Below are positions 1 to 10,660 of a DNA stretch of 64,000 nucleotides, piece after piece; position 1 is the first letter of the stretch; every line of letters begins with the position of its first letter. This DNA comes from Uranotaenia lowii (lineage: Eukaryota; Arthropoda; Insecta; Diptera; Culicidae), in NCBI RefSeq assembly GCF_029784155.1, contig NC_073692.1, positions 334,499,131-334,563,130 of the forward strand, in the 5' to 3' direction. Both the position numbers and the translations under genes were made by a program. The notes beneath the pieces were generated by a model. That model searched no databases. It saw only the letters and a program-made list of their open reading frames with translations, and was not told the origin of the DNA.

Positions 1-59
1 TTTTCCTATCTATAAAATTTTCTTATGCCAAATGAAGCAATATGTACAATATTTTGTCC

Positions 60-613
60 ATCCTATATAAGGAATTTTGCCATAACGATCGTGAGCCTGG
101 TTTTAGAAATTATTCGATCATACACAACTCTTTTTTTGATTTCATCATCTGAAAATGTATCAAAATAACGAAATGAATTGAGGCCCTCAGGATCAGAGGG
201 GTGCAAGTCCGAAATCATCCATTTTGAGTTAAGTAAACCCAACGACTCTTCATGTTTCAATGTAGATCTGGTGCAAAACTCGATTTTTTTTTTAAATTTG
301 TTTAGACACTTTTTCGATTTAATTAGATCTGCTCGAATTCGAAAAATATATGAAAAAATTGAGCACCTACACAACTTTCATATAGGCACTTGCAACCCTC
401 TGATCCCAAGCGCCTCAATTGTGAAGTTACAGTTTTGGGTTAATTTTGAATGTTATTTGGTCAATTTGGATTTGGTGGCCCACGAAAATTAAAAAAAAAA
501 TAAACCTAATGATAGAAGAGAATGTACCTTCTTTTTCAATTTATCTTTTAAAATAAAAAAAAAAGTTATGGAGCATAGAAAAAAAGTGGCCCATGATCCC
601 TCACTCTCCCGAA
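60..613. mobile_element. Partial copy of TAGGGGA-TIR element, right end
   Basis: The stretch resembles the right part of the better element at 9159-10008. Shared blocks are the TATAAGGAATTTTGCC segment near 65, the TGTTATTTGGTCAATTTGGA block near 450, and the closing run of about 50 bases with GTTATGGAGCA and AAAAAGTGGCCCATGATCCC near 565-600. The terminal CTCTCCCCTA of the family reads CTCTCCCGAA here, so the right end is damaged. No protein is encoded. It is interrupted by the small palindrome at 176-421. The left end lies outside the window or is lost. Confidence 0.5.
176..421. mobile_element. Small inverted-repeat MITE nested in the older element
   Basis: Arms of about 34-36 bases at 176-209 and 385-421 are near-perfect reverse complements (AATTGAGG..., GATCAGAGGG, TGCAAGT). 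They enclose about 175 bases of AT-rich sequence with no coding capacity. The two flanks match separate parts of the 9.2-10.0 kb element, so this is read as a later insertion into it. The 103- and 104-codon frames crossing it are by-products of the inverted repeat. Confidence 0.55.
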
Positions 614-889
614 CATTATTTTCATATAATTATGGATGGTTTTCAACCTCTTCAATTACAATACAACTTTTGTGATTTTTGCAAAATTTTTAACGGTTTC
701 AACAAATTGTTTCAGCTGCTGTCTGCAAATTTCATGAACCGGTTCAATTTTTACTCTATTTTGGTCAAGTTTAATGATTTATGCAGTCCTAACACAGTTT
801 GGTAGAAAATCAATGATTTATCATTTTGAAAAACATGTAGGATTTAGTTTCATTCGTTTTAGTAAAAAACCAAAAAACAATCTTTAGCA

Positions 890-1068
890 CTACCTATCAG
901 ACAGAAAAACACTATCTCTTCATTTAAGCTTTCTCTTTAGAATGATTTCTTAGAGCCTGACAGAATAGTACAGACTAGAATTAATTAATTCACTTGTTAC
1001 TACCAAATTGTATTTCCTTGACCCTGACGTTAAATCAATAAAGCCCGATTACAATTACAATTACAAAC
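890..1068 (+). mobile_element. Possible 3' end of a non-LTR retrotransposon (LINE)
   Basis: An AATAAAG motif is followed by a short tandem tail of the unit ATTACA (1040-1067). Simple-repeat tails of this kind end several insect LINE families (Jockey/CR1-like). No reverse transcriptase remnant is visible upstream, so this would be a severely 5'-truncated copy. The left border is a guess. Confidence 0.35.
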
Positions 1069-1070
1069 TT

Positions 1071-2188
1071 TGTTTTTTTGCTTGCTTTTTTTTGTACTGG
1101 ACTATTATGTGACCAGGGACAGCATAGTTAGTTCAAATGAGTTTATATACCGTTGTCAGAAAACTCATCTGAATCGGATATTGATTAGCCTGATATAGGT
1201 ATTCAACAATCGGATGGCCTTGCTAAACGATACGGATAGCATTCCTCCTGACAGGAGTCCCTTAGTAGTATTCAGTAGCGTTGCATGCAATCATTTCGAT
1301 TGGATGCATCTGTAGCGCCTCCTGTTGAGCATCTTCGCCGTTGCAGATTATCAGCTCCCTCTACAACTGGACTCTCGCAGTACAATTAGTAAAAATTCGT
1401 TCAACACGAACTAGATTTTTCCGTCACAATGATTATTGTGAAATTTGCTCGATCACGTTCGAGCAGTTCAAAAAATATTTGAATGTAAACAATATGTTCA
1501 GAACATTTAGACGCATTTCAATTTTGGTCTTGATACTGCTTATTTTCAGATCAAAGCATTTCTAATGAACACCATGAACAGATTTCGTTGTTAACCTAAG
1601 CCTTAAAATTGAACCATTTATTTTTATTTTACTTAATATTGCATCGGCCCATTGGCGGAGACTCCTAACGCAGTACTCTTTACTATCCAGCTAAACGCCT
1701 GAATGTATATTCAAAGATGTCGAATGGGTAGTAGAGTAGTCGCTCGTTAATCGGAAGCTGTTGGGACCGAAGGGTTGATTAACTCAATGAGTCGTGAGAG
1801 ACAGACAAATAAAAAAAAAATAAAATTAAATAAACAAGCTGCCCGTTTACAATGTCGAATCACGAAAAAACGATCGATACGTGAGTAGTTTTCCGGCTGA
1901 CATGAGGAGCGTACGGTGAGTTTTTTTTTTCAATAGAGCGTCAAATTATTGGAATTAAAGCTTAATTTATTTTCTTCTTTGTTGAACGTCAGACCACCAA
2001 AAGTGTCTGATTAAAAAGCGAGTCCTGTACATTATGAATCAAATAGATAGGATAAATATATTCGCCTTTGTTAAGACAGCAAAAAGCACCTATATAATAA
2101 ATTTGAAGAAGTTTTATTTTCCAAATACGTGAGCTATCAATAAAAAGTTAAAATGTGCTTTTTCATAAAATAATGAAATGTAACATAC
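1071..2188. other. No gene recognised
   Basis: Mixed sequence, less AT-rich around 1190-1340 and 1640-1800 than its surroundings. I see no terminal repeats, tRNA-like promoter or protein homology. A sequence fitting a plus-strand 5' splice site (GTACGGTGAGT) occurs near 1911-1921 without a convincing exon. Confidence 0.4.
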
Positions 2189-2347
2189 CTTAGCTAGAAC
2201 ACAAGACAGAATCCAGGTGCTCAAGAAATGACATCTCCGGATGTAAGGTCGTTTAGTCCACTTTCGATAGAGTGTTTTAAATGTAGGTGGTTGGTCAACA
2301 GAAGATCGAGCATCGGTTCCACCGACAACTTGTGATACTATCACTAG
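2189..2347 (-). CDS. Possible internal exon of a host gene, minus strand
   Basis: Read on the minus strand, this 159-base segment is open in one frame for 53 codons. It is bounded by CTATTTATAG as a possible 3' splice site and by AAG|GTATGT as a strong 5' splice site, so both junctions are phase 0. The peptide has a polar, basic N-terminal part (KTLYRKWTKRPYIRR) and ends in a hydrophobic run (FLSTWILSCVLA) that could begin a membrane segment. Base composition is more balanced than the flanks. There is no ATG in the frame, so it would be internal. I do not recognise the family. It may be a chance frame. Confidence 0.35.
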
Positions 2348-3411
2348 CTATAAATAGCCAGCGGAATCGTTCGCATTTGCCAAAAGAATTTTTTTAGAAG
2401 CTTTAAGATACGGGGGTAACAGTTAGGTACTTACAAACAAACACGTTGTGAATTGTCATTGGGGTTCTTCGAACTTGTTAGCAGTTCAATGATTTTGTGC
2501 CTTCATTGGAGCAGCTGCCGGAGTATTCAGTAAGTTTGTAGCTGCAAATGTAAAATTATTGAATGAAAGATTTATTAACAATGAAATACACAGCAGCACT
2601 TCTTACCAGCAAATAATCGGTCGCAAACCTAACGCTAGTTCGGAACTTTACAGCAGCTCGGCAAACTTCTGGCAGACGGTAGCATCGATTTTCAAGCAAC
2701 CACCGTTCCCGGTCGATAAGGAATTGCGTACACGTCCTTTCCCGGGTAGCTTTAGGTCCAACTTGTTACACGTCGCGGTAGTTTTGATGGAATGTCGAAA
2801 TGGTACGGCGGAACGAAAATTTGGCTGCACAGAGTATTTTTGTTTATATTTTGTTTTGAATAAATCATTCGCTACACGCTCATTTTTAGTTAACCGTTTG
2901 AGCGTTAATAGAAAAATAACTAGTTATTGGTTGTAAGAATAAAACGTGCTCTCGTTCATTTATTGTTCATGTTAAACACTGTGTAAAACATAAAGTTGAA
3001 CTGTTTGGAGAAAATTTATCCAACTTTAAATTGCTTAGCTCCTGTAAATATATTTTATAAACTCAATAATAATGAATAATATGATCCGACACCTGTTTAA
3101 AAATATTTTTCAGATTATTTACGATGAGAAATATACTAAAGTACTAATGACATCTGAACAAATCTGCACGTATGATTTTGATAAAATATTGAAATGTCTA
3201 ATCACTATATTGCACTCATCTGGTATATTTATATTTCTGTAGTAATGTTTCATTTTTTATAAATCAATTTTTTTCATGTTTTGCGAAGTTTAATCATTTT
3301 TCCGTCATTTATCACTTAAAACACCAAATTATGCTATCGCAATTTAAATTTTTATTTGGTCATTTTACAAACGTAAAATAACTAACCTGGTAATGGTTAT
3401 GGGTAACGAGC
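2348..3411. other. Unassigned sequence with a GC-richer patch
   Basis: From 2590 to 2840 the base composition is clearly more balanced. Frames of 125 codons (plus, 2559-2936, starting at TTG) and 60 codons (minus, 2648-2830) overlap there. Neither shows a domain I recognise, and two open strands over one GC-rich patch argue for chance. A GTAAGT 5' splice-like site lies at 2530. From 2940 to 3411 there is only AT-rich sequence. Confidence 0.4.
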
Positions 3412-3575
3412 CTATAGTAAACAAAGAGACGAAATGTCACGATTGGAATTTTTGGATTTTCTGTCAGTGTCATTCCAATCGAGCAAAACCAAGCAGTCTT
3501 AAAGGCAGACCTACAGCAGGGTTGCGAGCACACTATTTCGAAAGGGATCAGATTGCGCTTCTTTGTTTACTATAG
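3412..3575. mobile_element. 164 bp MITE with CTATAGTAAACAAAGA termini
   Basis: The first and last 16 bases are reverse complements (CTATAGTAAACAAAGA). The interior is GC-richer than the surroundings and holds a second short inverted pair around GATTGGAAT / ATTCCAATC. It has no coding capacity. Length and structure fit a small non-autonomous DNA transposon. Confidence 0.6.
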
Positions 3576-4065
3576 TTTCTTTAGTTATGGGTCTAGAGTC
3601 TAGACCAAAACATTGAATATTGAAAATGGTGGGTCACTGGTTCTAATCATGCGATTTTGCTCCGCTATGAGGCAAATTAAAGGTAAGGAATAAGTGCACA
3701 CATTTCATTTTTTGGCACTCTTCACCCCCATCACATCCCCTTCAGCTAGAATATTTTAAACGCCATTTATATTTTAAACGATTCAGAAAGAATCTTAAAA
3801 GTGTGTTCGACAAAAGTGCAGATTTCTTTTGATAACTTTTGAATCTGAGAATGAAAATTTAGTATTCCTACCAAGTTATGAAATGTTTACATGTGCAAAA
3901 TTTTATAGCGATCTGTCAAGTAGTTTTTGAAATAGCGTCTATGTAAAGTTCAATAACCAAACAATAAAAACAGTTTTGAGGGAAAAATCTTATTGGAATA
4001 ATTAGAGCACGTGTTGAACATATTTATCAAGTTTCAGGAAAATTGTGGGGGCTCAAAAAGTTTCT
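3576..4065. other. AT-rich spacer, nothing recognised
   Basis: No paired terminal repeats, RNA gene or convincing coding frame seen. Confidence 0.4.
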
Positions 4066-4069
4066 GTCA

Positions 4070-4559
4070 TTAACAGGTTAATGATGCCTAATTATGCTAT
4101 AAAAAAATAATACCAAAAGATGCTAATATTTTGCTGTTGACACCTTATTCTGGTTAACATTTGCTATTAATTTTTTTTTTGTAAAACTTAATGATGCCTA
4201 GTTTTGCTGTCCGAAAAAAACATCAAAAGATGCTCTATTTGCTGTTTACAACTTATTTTGGTCTCATTTTGCTTTCGATTTGGGCATCAAAGTCTGCTCG
4301 GGGCGTGTAAGAAAAATTGACACCTGCTTTATGCCTTGTTTTGCTATCAATTTAATTCTATACCAATTTTTGCTGACGGTTTGCTGTTGATACCAAAATA
4401 TGGCTTCAGCTTGCTGTCAAATAAAAATATATGAAAGCTTAATTATGCCTTAATTTGCTCTCGTACAAAATTTAACATCAAAAATGCTATCAGTTTGCTG
4501 TTGACACCTTATAATGGTCTCAGTTTGCTATCAATTTGGGCATCATAGTCTGCTCGGGA
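4070..4559. repeat. Internally periodic repeat ending in TCTGCTCGGG, two tandem units
   Basis: Short phrases of the type TGATGCC, TTTTGCTATC and TTGCTGTTGACACC recur at irregular intervals. Two successive units end in the same motif, GGGCATCAAAGTCTGCTCGGG at 4284-4304 and GGGCATCATAGTCTGCTCGGG at 4538-4558. The reverse complement of 4306-4559 matches 54354-54610 closely and shares termini and phrases with 58.7-59.8 kb. The long frame entering it is not a gene. Confidence 0.6.
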
Positions 4560-4583
4560 TGTCTGTATCATTTGAATACTTAC

Positions 4584-4674
4584 TGGCCAAACAATTTCAC
4601 CTTTCGTTGGAACCGCACCTCGTCGTCGCCGGAATCTTTACCGATTGGCGTTGGCCAATCAACAAGGGCTTTGT
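4584..4674 (-). CDS. Possible short host exon, minus strand
   Basis: On the minus strand a 91-base segment lies between TTGATTACAG (3' splice-like) and GGCCA|GTAAGT (strong 5' splice-like). One frame reads KALVDWPTPIGKDSGDDEVR followed by FQRKVKLFGQ; a second frame is open almost to the end. Composition is GC-richer than the surroundings, with codon-like third positions. Plus-strand frames also cross it (4514-4774 and 4536-4949). I do not recognise the protein. If real, it would be a small internal exon of a minus-strand gene, possibly the same one as the exons near 2.3, 47.4 and 62.6 kb. Confidence 0.3.
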
Positions 4675-5721
4675 CTGTAATCAATGCATCATTCAGCATG
4701 TCCAGTCAGTATTGGATAGCCAATTTTCATGCTTCAAAGCACTCGAAACAAACTGCCGAGCAAACGGAATTTAAACAAGACTACCTTGTCCTTTCAATGT
4801 GGTATGAGGATTTTTGTGTATCTGAAATATTTATACTATTTTTATCGATACTACTGGCAACTTATAATTTAACACCTTTTAAAATACATTTAAATACCAC
4901 TGAATACTCTAGTTGTTTAAACTATGAATTATTAAGCAAAAAGTTTTGAATAATGAAGAGGCAAAACCTATGAATTAAATTCACATTTCCACTTGGAATA
5001 GTATCTTATCCAATTTACACTTTTTTGCACTTGCCTACGAAATCGGAACGGTTTACTTAGCATAACCGTTATTAGATCATCAAGAAACCACCAATCAGCA
5101 TCTTTCTTGTGAGCCCATATAATCAGATCAGTCATGAGAAATTTGCCCGTGCGGATTTGATTGTTTGCAACAAAGTTTTGCCGATTTGGTAGCAGAGCCT
5201 TCAATTATTGCCAAGCCAAGCAGCAGCGGATGAAGCCGTTCAGCAGGTTATTTCGAGAGCAATGTGAAATTGTTAAATTTTGAACTGAGTCAGAGTCGAA
5301 CGGGAAATGCAGTTTGCAACGAGACAGCCTTTGTTATGGTGAAAAAGGAAAATAAAAACTCGTCCTACATACGGCAGCTGCAAATCTTTTTCAAGAATGA
5401 TTGGCCATTTCTTTCAGCACCATAACGCTTTTTCCCGCTTAAGGCAGCTGACTTCGGTAATTAAGGTTACAGAAACCAACCAAGAATGAAGTCATCGTTA
5501 CGGTTGCGGTTGCCTTTGTTATTTGTTTTCATATTACTTTGACCTAGCTCTCTTTCAAGAAATGAATTATTGGTTGAATAATAACACATTAAAAAGCACC
5601 AGATACAGCATAACAGTGTGAGTGTCTTTGCGAAGTTTGTCACACTATGAAGAGACTGGTTTTCAATATTTGTGTTTTTTACCAGTTTTCATAAAATTCA
5701 TAAAAAAATGATTTTTCAATA
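4675..5721. other. Unassigned, possibly host single-copy DNA
   Basis: Composition is moderately balanced between 5000 and 5480. A 78-codon minus-strand frame (4968-5204, no ATG needed) contains a hydrophilic stretch and a possible GC-type 5' splice site (TAG|GCAAGT) near 5034. It does not join in frame to the 4584-4674 candidate. No transposon termini seen. Confidence 0.35.
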
Positions 5722-6688
5722 GGGGAGAATGAGGATACTTGATCCCTGGGGATACTTGATTCCTTAGGGATATCTCGAAACTGGAATGTCTTACAAAGAT
5801 CAAATGTTTTAGAAAAATGTGCCAAAATGAGCAAAATAACAATGCTTGTAGTTTAAAATTTTTTAACAAAATAATTGTTTGAGTAATTGAACTTTGTTTG
5901 AAAAATTTCACAAAATGTAACTTGAAGATCTTTTTTCATGACTATAGAATGTTCCTTACATGGGAAAATTATGAACAAAATATTTGTTCCAATATATCAA
6001 TCGTTCGAGCGTAAAATGAACTTCATAATGCCATATTTTCAAAGCAATGGAAAACTCTCAACTTTTTTCAGAAAAAGTTTTCTAAAATGTTGATTATGGG
6101 TACAATTGATCCCTTAGAGTTGGGTACAATTGATCCCCCTTCCAAACGGCATATTCTTCTTCTGAATTGATCGTTATGATTGTTGATTACGAAATTACTA
6201 ATATTTATCCAAAAACTAATACTTATCTAACAATTGTATGAAGAAAAGAGCAAAAATAATTAATTTTCTTTTAATTATAGAAAATAGCGCCTTTAAGTAT
6301 GCAATGTCTTAAGCGTTGAGACAAAGTTATAGAATTTTCTTCTTATGTCTGCTATAAATTGTGAAATGAGAACAAACATGACCAACATAGTCAATTAACA
6401 TTCTATCTTTTGTTTGATTTTTATACAAGGATTAGGGCTTCCTGAATAAAAGATCAAGTCTCCTTAAAAAGGGATCAAGTCTCCCATAACTTCAGAAAAA
6501 TCGCAATTTTTTTACGCCCACGAAAATGCTTCTAGTTCATCAACGGGTTCAAGTATCGTTCTAATTTTTGGAGCATAGCAACTTGAGTTACACGCTGTCA
6601 GAAAATGTCAAAGACGGCGAGTTGTTAAATTTTTCCAAAAAGATATGGTGAAAATAAGAAAAGGGGATCAAGTATCCCCACTCTCCCC
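5722..6688. mobile_element. 0.97 kb TA-flanked element, GGGGAGA...TCTCCCC termini
   Basis: The terminal inverted repeats are GGGGAGAATGAGGATACTTG on the left and, reverse-complemented, GGGGAGAGTGGGGATACTTG on the right, followed by ATCCC on both sides. TA dinucleotides flank it at 5720-5721 and 6689-6690, as expected for a TA target duplication. The TIR phrase (GATCCC, TTGATCC) recurs inside at about 5748-5765 and 6100-6140. No transposase frame is present, so it is non-autonomous. Its right border abuts the Tc1-like element at 6693. Confidence 0.7.
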
Positions 6689-6692
6689 TATA

Positions 6693-8423
6693 CAGTGACC
6701 GGCAAAAAAATAAAAATCACTCTCCTGTTGAATATTGAAATGCCGATATTTTTAAGATTCTTTAAGATCTTTTAGATTTTTAATAAGTTCGTTGGAAATT
6801 TGAAAATATTTTTACTATTACAAAAATAAAGCGCATTTGCTTCAATTAGGAGATGTTAAACAAGAAAAGATACTCTAAGTGAGGTTACAGAGCATCTCCT
6901 GGCATCTGATACTGTAATATTAGCCTGAGACTATTTGGAGTCATTTTTAAATTTCTCAAACCCTGGGGTCTTAAAAGCCTCGTTTTGGTCCAAAACTCAT
7001 CCATGATTTTTCGGAGAGTTTTTAAGTAACGTTTACATGAGCAAATTTGAACTTCTAGGTTTGTATGGGAAAATTGAATATTTTGTACGGAAAAATCAAC
7101 ATCATTTTTGTTTCTTCTGTGGAGCCGAGCTTACTGATGGTTTTTGAGCCAATTTTTAAATTTTTTACGGGAAAATTTCCGCTGAACAACTTTGTCGAAT
7201 ATCATAACTTCGTATCTTTTAAGACAAAAAAGTAATTAGCTTTGTCTTTTGGCATTGATAAACCAGAAATTCAATTGACATCACTGCTTGGTGCCTAGCG
7301 AAGTATTGAAAGATCACTTTTCATGCCATACTTCGTGGGGCACAAGCAGTGGTGTCAACGGAATTCATGATTTATCAATCCAAGAAAACATACACCTATT
7401 AAACAGCTAATAACTTTTTTGTCTAAAAAGAAACGAAGTTATGCTATTCAACAAAGTTGTTCAGCGGAAAATTTCCTTGAAGGAATTCATAAATTGGCAC
7501 AAAAATCATCAGCAAGCTCGGTTCCATAGAAGAAACAAAAATGATATTGATTTTTCAGAACAAAATATTCAATTTTCCTATACAAACCAAAAAGTTCAAA
7601 TTCACTCATGTAAACGTTACTTAAAAATTCTGCAAAAAATCATTAATGAGTTTTGGACAAAAACGAGGCTTTTAAGACCCCAGGGTTTGAGAAATTCAAA
7701 AATGACCCCAAATCGACTCAGTCTACTGTCATATTCAATCGAATATAAAGCACTACTGTAGCGAAAGTGCATGGTAAATATGATGATGAGGTATCTAATT
7801 CGTGCGAGAGTCAACATTTTTGTGCGATTAAAGACTGATGTGATTGCTGATCGTAAAATTGACATATTGAACGAAAATCTGGAAGAATCCATGATAAAAA
7901 CGAAACTGGAGGACAAATGCATTCTTTAGAAAAATAATGACCAAACTAAAAAGCGTACAAAACAGCAGTATTCTGATCTACATGGTCCAAACCAATCGTG
8001 TGGCAATCTCTAGCTCCAAAATGAATTCCATTAAGAGTTTGTGGACGTTTCCAAACAAAAAAGTAAAAAAAAAAATTTAGAATGAAAAAAGCTATTTTAC
8101 TGTTTTTTTGTCTGGCTATACGCCTCTAATCCCGAATATCATCAAAACATGACAAAAATGAAAGCAAATCGTGGTCAATCATATTTTAAATTTATAATTA
8201 TTTGTTTTAGTCCATTCATATCAAATGAACCATGAAGTGGATTTTTATTCTGTCATACCCTAAAAGTATGCAATCTACTTAACTGATTGCAGCTGAGTTC
8301 AGGAAAAAAAATTGTTGTTAAAACTATCCGAAAATTATCACTTAAATTCAAAAAAGTTTTGAGAAACTGAAAATATCGGCATTTTAAGATTCACCAGGAA
8401 AGTGGATTTGTATTCGTGCAGGT
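6693..8423. mobile_element. Decayed Tc1-like DNA transposon with a nested palindrome
   Basis: The left end starts TA|CAGTGACCGGCAAAA, typical of Tc1-type termini. About 40-65 bases in, it carries GAATATTGAAATGCCGATAT, which pairs with ATATCGGCATTTTAAGATTC near 8370, so TIRs of roughly 60 bases are present though diverged. Near the right end, weak coding traces in the plus frames recall the end of a Tc1 transposase: KKRTKQQYSDL around 7950-7980, and NSIKSLW around 8025-8045 in the place of the usual NPIENLW. Several stops and frameshifts interrupt it. The palindrome at 6912-7730 splits the element, so the outer copy would have been only about 0.9 kb, smaller than a full Tc1. Confidence 0.55.
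6912..7730. repeat. 0.8 kb near-perfect palindrome inside the Tc1-like element
   Basis: Arms of about 400 bases (6912-7306 and 7328-7730) are reverse complements with scattered mismatches and small indels. Markers are CCCTGGGGTCTTAAAAGCCT at 6961-6980 against AGGCTTTTAAGACCCCAGGG, and ACTGCTTG near 7283 against CAAGCAGT near 7343. The loop is about 20 bases (7307-7327). No sustained coding frame is plausible: the 106- and 101-codon frames at 7441-7922 read through the right arm. It is probably a separate foldback element inserted into the outer transposon. Confidence 0.7.
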
Positions 8424-9158
8424 TACTTAAATAAGATTATAAATAAAACTTTATAATGTTTAATATCAATCGTTTTTAAGCATTTGAAATTCAAATTTTA
8501 CACAAAATAATAACAATACCAAAAATACCCAATAAATAAGGAAGTGGGTTTCTTACATCATTTTCTTACTTATAACTATCACACAAACTCAAAAAATTAT
8601 AAATTTTACTGATAAAAAAAATCAAATCATCCAAAACAAATAACAATGAAAGTTTCAAGTCCATGATAGTTTCGGTAAGCCATTGATAAATTTTTCAAAA
8701 GGATGTTTTTAAATCTAAACTAGAAATTTGCTTCAAAATAATTTCTTAGCAGTAAAGTTTTCTTATCTGAAATAAATATTCCCAAAACTTAGATTTAGAA
8801 AAAAATGAATGCTTAAATAATTATCAAATCAGGTTAAAAAATTATCCATAATTAATTGTTAGGAAAATAAAAATAATTATTATTCATAACTCATCCTAGG
8901 AAACATTTTTTTCATTTTCAACTGAAGGGTTGATTGAAAAATTCCGGTATAAAGTTTGTTCGAATTTGATAAACTCAATTCGCGATAGGAAATGTAAAAT
9001 TTTGATTTAAAAGAAATTAAAGGTTTATGTTTTAAGAACACTAAACATTCATAACTAAAAAACAAAGATAAATTTATCAAACAAAAGTATTCCAAATCAT
9101 TTTAATAGTTTGACTTCAAATTTCAGATAGTTCATTAAAAAATTAAAAAAAAACTGTA
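8424..9158. other. AT-rich spacer, nothing recognised
   Basis: Long runs of A and T with chance frames only. No paired termini seen. Confidence 0.4.
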
Positions 9159-10008
9159 GGGGAAAGTGGGGTATCATTGGCCATGGGGAAACGTAGGCCA
9201 CCTTTATCATCTCGGATGTATGTAAAAATAAAAATCTCAATCCAACTGTCGTAATTGTCGCTTTGCGTAAGCATATTTTCATATCTTGTTGACTTGAGTA
9301 TGCATCATATGCTTGATTTATTTAACTAGCTCAAAACAAATTACTTACATAATAAAACAAACACCTGCGAGTTGCATTGCAAAAAGCTGCTCATATGCTC
9401 ATGAGCTTAGTTTTTTCCCGATTTTTCACGTTGACAAGGAATTTTTCATTAAATATCAATCATTCACTCAAACGCAACAAATTTTCGAATCATAACTTGT
9501 GGGGTATCTTGGCCCACCTATGTTTTGGTGTTTTATACACATTCATAACTTAAAATAAATTTTCTCTATCTGTAAAGTGTTATCATTCTAAAAGAAAAGT
9601 TGAAAAATATTCTATCAATTTTTTTCAAAGCGATAAAAACGAACATATAAAGAATTTTACCAAAACTTTCGCAAGCCAGGTTTTTTTAAATCTATTCTAT
9701 TCACTCGATTTTTTTATTTTCTCACCTGAATTTGCTTAGAAATAACTGAAAGAATTATGAACTAACAGTGTTTGGTCCATTCATAAATTATGCATGTTAT
9801 TTGATCATTCTGGATTTAATGGCCCATGATTCCCCATAATTTTCCAAAACCCATAAAAATTTCTTTTTTTCAAACAGTCAGAGCTCGGGGAAATAAAATG
9901 GTAGGATAAAAATTTAGAAAACCATGCAATTTTTTTTTCATTCTATCTTTTATAACAAAGAAGTTATGGAGCAAAGAAAAAAGTGGTCCATGATACCCCA
10001 CTCTCCCC
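9159..10008. mobile_element. 0.85 kb TA-flanked element, best copy of the GGGGAAAGTGGGG family
   Basis: The left terminus GGGGAAAGTGGGGTATCATT pairs with the right terminus, which reads GGGGAGAGTGGGGTATCATG when reverse-complemented, followed by GGCCA and GACCA. TA flanks both sides (9157-9158 and 10009-10010). The phrase GGGGTATCTTGGCCCA recurs inside near 9500 and GGCCCATGATTCCCC near 9820. There is no transposase frame. The 0-0.6 kb copy derives from the same family, and the terminal 12-14 bases match the 5722-6688 element although the interiors differ. Confidence 0.7.
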
Positions 10009-10145
10009 TACAATAAAATTCGGTAGATTCATTTGAAAATAAAAATAAAATATAAAAATTAAAATTCAAAGCGTCTAACCATTATAAAAATTAATTTATG
10101 AAATTTTATTGATAACTCAAGAAACTATCACATTCAGTTTTGATG

Positions 10146-10660
10146 ATATGGAGTACACTGAGGTTGTTTTTAACGCGGGGGTTTCATCCCGCGTAAAAAA
10201 AAATCCGCGTAGAAAAAAAACCGCGTTCATTCGAAAATCCGCGTAGTAAAAAAACACGTTATATCAAAAATCCGCGTAAAAAACCGTGATTCGAAAATTC
10301 CCGTAAAAAAACCATTTAAATTAAAAAAATCAGCGCAAAAAAGCAATCTTTTTTATCAGTCTCTCTTTTACTGTGTTCTCGATAAGTTCCTCTTCTTCGT
10401 CTTATATCTCATGTCTCATGTCTCATGTCTCAGATCTCATGTCTCAGGTTTCAAGTCCAGGTCTCAGATCTCAGGTTTCAGGTCTGATGTATCACGTTAT
10501 TAGTCTCAGAGCTAAGATTTTCCCAACTAGGTTCAAAAAGATTCGAAGTTTTTTCCTTTGAAAAAGTTTTATATTTTATCTCAAAAACCGTGTTTATTCG
10601 CGAAATCCGTGTAAAAAACCGTGGTATTTCAAAAATCCACGTAAAAAACCGCGAAATATG
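10146..10660. repeat. Degenerate tandem repeat of CCGCGTAAAA / TTCGAAAATCCGCG units
   Basis: Short units of the type ATCCGCGTAAAAAACCG and ATTCGAAAATC recur about a dozen times in two blocks (10170-10345 and 10580-10660). Between them sits a 7-base microsatellite of TCTCATG / TCTCAGG units at about 10404-10510. The start near 10148 (TACACTGAGGTTG) could be a transposon terminus, but I could not find its partner. No coding role is apparent. CG dinucleotides stand out in an otherwise CG-poor region. Confidence 0.55.

Noticed and set aside
2559..2936. 125-codon plus-strand frame as a gene
   Set aside because: It starts at TTG, the opposite strand is open over the same GC-rich patch, and no motif is recognisable.
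7441..7922. Overlapping 106- and 101-codon frames as a gene
   Set aside because: They run through one arm of the 6912-7730 palindrome and its mirror arm is closed in the equivalent frame.
10404..10510. CRISPR-like array from the repeated CTCATGT units
   Set aside because: Units are 7 bases with no spacers and the DNA is eukaryotic; it is a microsatellite.
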